DNA of 7,118 nucleotides from Alphaproteobacteria bacterium (GTDB taxonomy: Bacteria; Pseudomonadota; Alphaproteobacteria; Puniceispirillales; Puniceispirillaceae). Each line of letters begins with the position of its first letter. Within the stretch, counting starts at the first letter, position 1. The position numbers and the translations under genes are program-made. Under the pieces are notes generated by a model. That model saw only the letters and a program-made list of their open reading frames with translations, ran no database searches and was not told the origin of the DNA. The stretch covers positions 1-7,118 of the forward strand of contig WTJO01000196.1 in the NCBI GenBank assembly GCA_011524805.1, read 5' to 3'. This document shows positions 5,625 to 7,118 of this stretch, in pieces.

Positions 5625-6809
5625 CTAAATTGCTGTCCAGGCACCATTTTCCGAATTTGAACGAACGGATGCATCAATAAATCTAACCCCAGCCACACCG
5701 TCATTAATACGAGGATAGCCAAGCCAATCTTCTGGGACCTGGAGCTTATCACGTCGAGCGCAAACTGCCAGTGCAAACTCGTTATATAGATTACCCCATG
5801 ACTCAATAAGACCCTCAGGGAAACCCCTTCCTGTGCGAACAAACCTCTCTGTTTTTGCGGATATTCCATGACCATGCCCACGCGTCAAAATTTGATCTGG
5901 TTGGCCAAAAATATTTAGTTTTAGTTGCTCACAAGATTCCATATCCCATTCGACTCCCCCAAGACTGCCAAAAATACGTAATCGTAAACCGCCACGGTTG
6001 CCTGGAGCAAGGCGCGTAGCCATCAAAGTGCCCGGTACATCGCCCTCATATCTTGTGGTCATAAAAACTGTATCCTCTAGTTGCTTTGGGGCACCACAGA
6101 CATGAAAATCAGCTCGCAGATCTGTCATTTTTAAACAGCTAACAAATTGCGCCAGATGGGCGGCATGTGTACCTATGTCACCAACACAACTTGTTGGACC
6201 AGAAATTTTTGGATCGAGTCGCCACTTTACGTGTGGTGCATCGGCTACACTATCAGGGGTCATCCAATCTTGCATAAATTCAACATGGATTTGATTAATT
6301 TTGCCTAAAGCACCCGACGCTACAATTTCACGTGCTTGTCGCACCATAGGATAACATGACATAGTATAGCATACCGCAAAAACGACTTTTTTTTCTTTTG
6401 TAAGCTGCTCAAGTTTTTCTGCCTCCGACAACGAGTTGGTGAGTGGTTTGTCACAGATTATATCTATGCCTTGCTCTATGAAGGCCTCGGCGGCTGGGAA
6501 ATGTGCATTATTAGGCGTTGTAATCATCACAGCCTCGATGCCATCATCGCGCATGGCTTCAGATTTAGCCATAGTATTAAAATCGGCATAGGAACGTGCT
6601 TCATCCACCTGCCATTCTTTACCTCTCAGGCTTGCTTTGGCAGGGTCAGATGAAAAGGCGCCAGCAACGATATGCCACCGTCCTGTAAGTCGAGCTGCCA
6701 TGGCTTGTGTTTGTGATATACGGCCACCTCCAACGACACCTAGCCGCAATGGGCGAGTTTGCGCCGGAAAAGCGCCATCAAAATCTATATCACGTTCAAG
6801 TAGGGTCAT
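5625..6809 (-). CDS. Gfo/Idh/MocA family NAD(P)-dependent oxidoreductase
   Basis: This is a cytoplasmic dehydrogenase of the family that includes glucose-fructose oxidoreductase and inositol dehydrogenase, with 394 residues from the ATG at 6809. An N-terminal Rossmann fold begins with LRLGVVGGGRIS (about 21-32). The family's catalytic lysine lies in CDKPL (Lys121, where EKP is usual). The second domain carries GDIGTH (about 210-215), whose Asp211 and His215 match the family's active-site pair, so the enzyme looks functional. AGGA at 6815-6818 is five bases before the ATG at 6809. An ATG at 6827, six codons earlier, overlaps the stop of the upstream gene by one base but has no Shine-Dalgarno site. 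Either start implies translational coupling to the upstream cupin-like gene. The substrate is probably a polyol or sugar derivative; it cannot be fixed from the sequence. Confidence 0.93.
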   Translation of the reverse strand: MTLLERDIDFDGAFPAQTRPLRLGVVGGGRISQTQAMAARLTGRWHIVAGAFSSDPAKASLRGKEWQVDEARSYADFNTMAKSEAMRDDGIEAVMITTPNNAHFPAAEAFIEQGIDIICDKPLTNSLSEAEKLEQLTKEKKVVFAVCYTMSCYPMVRQAREIVASGALGKINQIHVEFMQDWMTPDSVADAPHVKWRLDPKISGPTSCVGDIGTHAAHLAQFVSCLKMTDLRADFHVCGAPKQLEDTVFMTTRYEGDVPGTLMATRLAPGNRGGLRLRIFGSLGGVEWDMESCEQLKLNIFGQPDQILTRGHGHGISAKTERFVRTGRGFPEGLIESWGNLYNEFALAVCARRDKLQVPEDWLGYPRINDGVAGVRFIDASVRSNSENGAWTAI

Positions 6810-6814
6810 TGAAT

Positions 6815-6818
6815 TCCT
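6815..6818 (-). promoter_or_regulatory. Ribosome binding site that favours the 6809 start
   Basis: On the reverse strand AGGA is followed by ATTCA and then the ATG at 6809. It lies downstream of the alternative ATG at 6827, so it can serve only the shorter form. Confidence 0.5.
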
Positions 6819-6826
6819 ATCTATCA

Positions 6827-7118
6827 TTAGAGCTTTGGGGGCACAACGCCTTCTGGCAGCATTTCAACGGCCATAAAGATAGAAGGCGTGATGGTCTCAA
6901 ACTGATGCCAAGGATAATTTCCTTTTTCATCATACATTGGTCGATGCGTTGTGCCCGGCGCCATTGGTTCTTCAAGATAAAGAGTATCAATGTCTCGCTC
7001 GCGGCATTGTTGCATTTTCCCAAAACCTACAATTTGAGTGTGTACTTCGCGAAACCCATCAACAGGACAAAAATCGTGAAACCGATGCAAACCAACATTC
7101 AAAGGAACAGTAGCAGCA
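6827..7118 (-). CDS. Cupin-like catabolic protein, C-terminal part, unrecognised family
   Basis: The reverse-strand frame is open to the window edge (96 complete codons) and ends with TAA at 6827-6829, so the gene starts outside the window. A TTG at 7102 is probably internal. The visible part is rich in His, Met and Pro, with LHRFHDFCPVDGFREVHTQ, GFGKMQQ, YLEEPMAPGTTHRPMYDEKG and YPWHQFETITPSIFMAVEM. His-rich, Glu-containing beta-strand patterns of this kind resemble metal-binding cupin proteins found beside sugar and polyol catabolic genes, but I cannot name the family. Its stop overlaps an ATG (6825-6827) of the dehydrogenase frame by one base. The two are therefore one operon and likely act in the same pathway. 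Because of the truncation, the N-terminal domain and full length are unknown. Confidence 0.75.
   Translation of the reverse strand, partial: AATVPLNVGLHRFHDFCPVDGFREVHTQIVGFGKMQQCRERDIDTLYLEEPMAPGTTHRPMYDEKGNYPWHQFETITPSIFMAVEMLPEGVVPPKL

Overview
The window looks like a bacterial chromosome segment, most likely from an alphaproteobacterium. The evidence is a MalK/UgpC-type sugar ABC ATPase followed directly by a GH1 beta-glucosidase, and a CbbY-like HAD protein, an MFS carrier and a Gfo/Idh/MocA dehydrogenase of proteobacterial type. Moderate GC that turns AT-rich in the middle would suit a marine lineage such as SAR116. That lineage guess is inference from gene style only. No rRNA, tRNA, CRISPR array, phage gene or intact insertion sequence was seen.

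Layout. Positions 1-1841 (+) hold the end of a sugar-uptake operon: the C-terminal part of an ABC ATPase cut by the window edge, then, after 15 bases, a complete GH1 glycosidase. A weak hairpin plus T-rich run at 1866-1911 may end this operon. Positions 1897-2639 (-) carry two unrecognised membrane proteins that probably form a small operon. A regulatory-looking gap rich in inverted and direct repeats (2661-2836) separates them from a divergent MFS transporter (2837-4165, +). After about 340 bases without a convincing gene comes a CbbY-type HAD protein (4516-5160, +) that lacks both catalytic aspartates. About 460 bases without an intact gene follow, holding a possible decayed reading frame. 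Positions 5625-7118 (-) are a second catabolic operon: a Gfo/Idh/MocA dehydrogenase preceded, with a one-base stop/start overlap, by the end of an unrecognised cupin-like protein cut by the other window edge.

How the genes fit together. The two flanks fit carbohydrate uptake and breakdown. On the left, a glucoside is imported by the ABC system and hydrolysed by the GH1 enzyme. On the right, a polyol or sugar derivative is oxidised by the NAD(P)-dependent dehydrogenase. The AT-rich centre between them (about 1900-5600) looks like accessory DNA: unknown small membrane proteins, an MFS carrier, a HAD pseudo-enzyme and gene debris. The points most worth a second look are the HAD protein with an eroded active site, the two-gene unknown membrane module and its repeat-rich divergent promoter, and the tandem repeat at the GH1 start. 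No clearly new multi-gene system can be claimed from the sequence alone.
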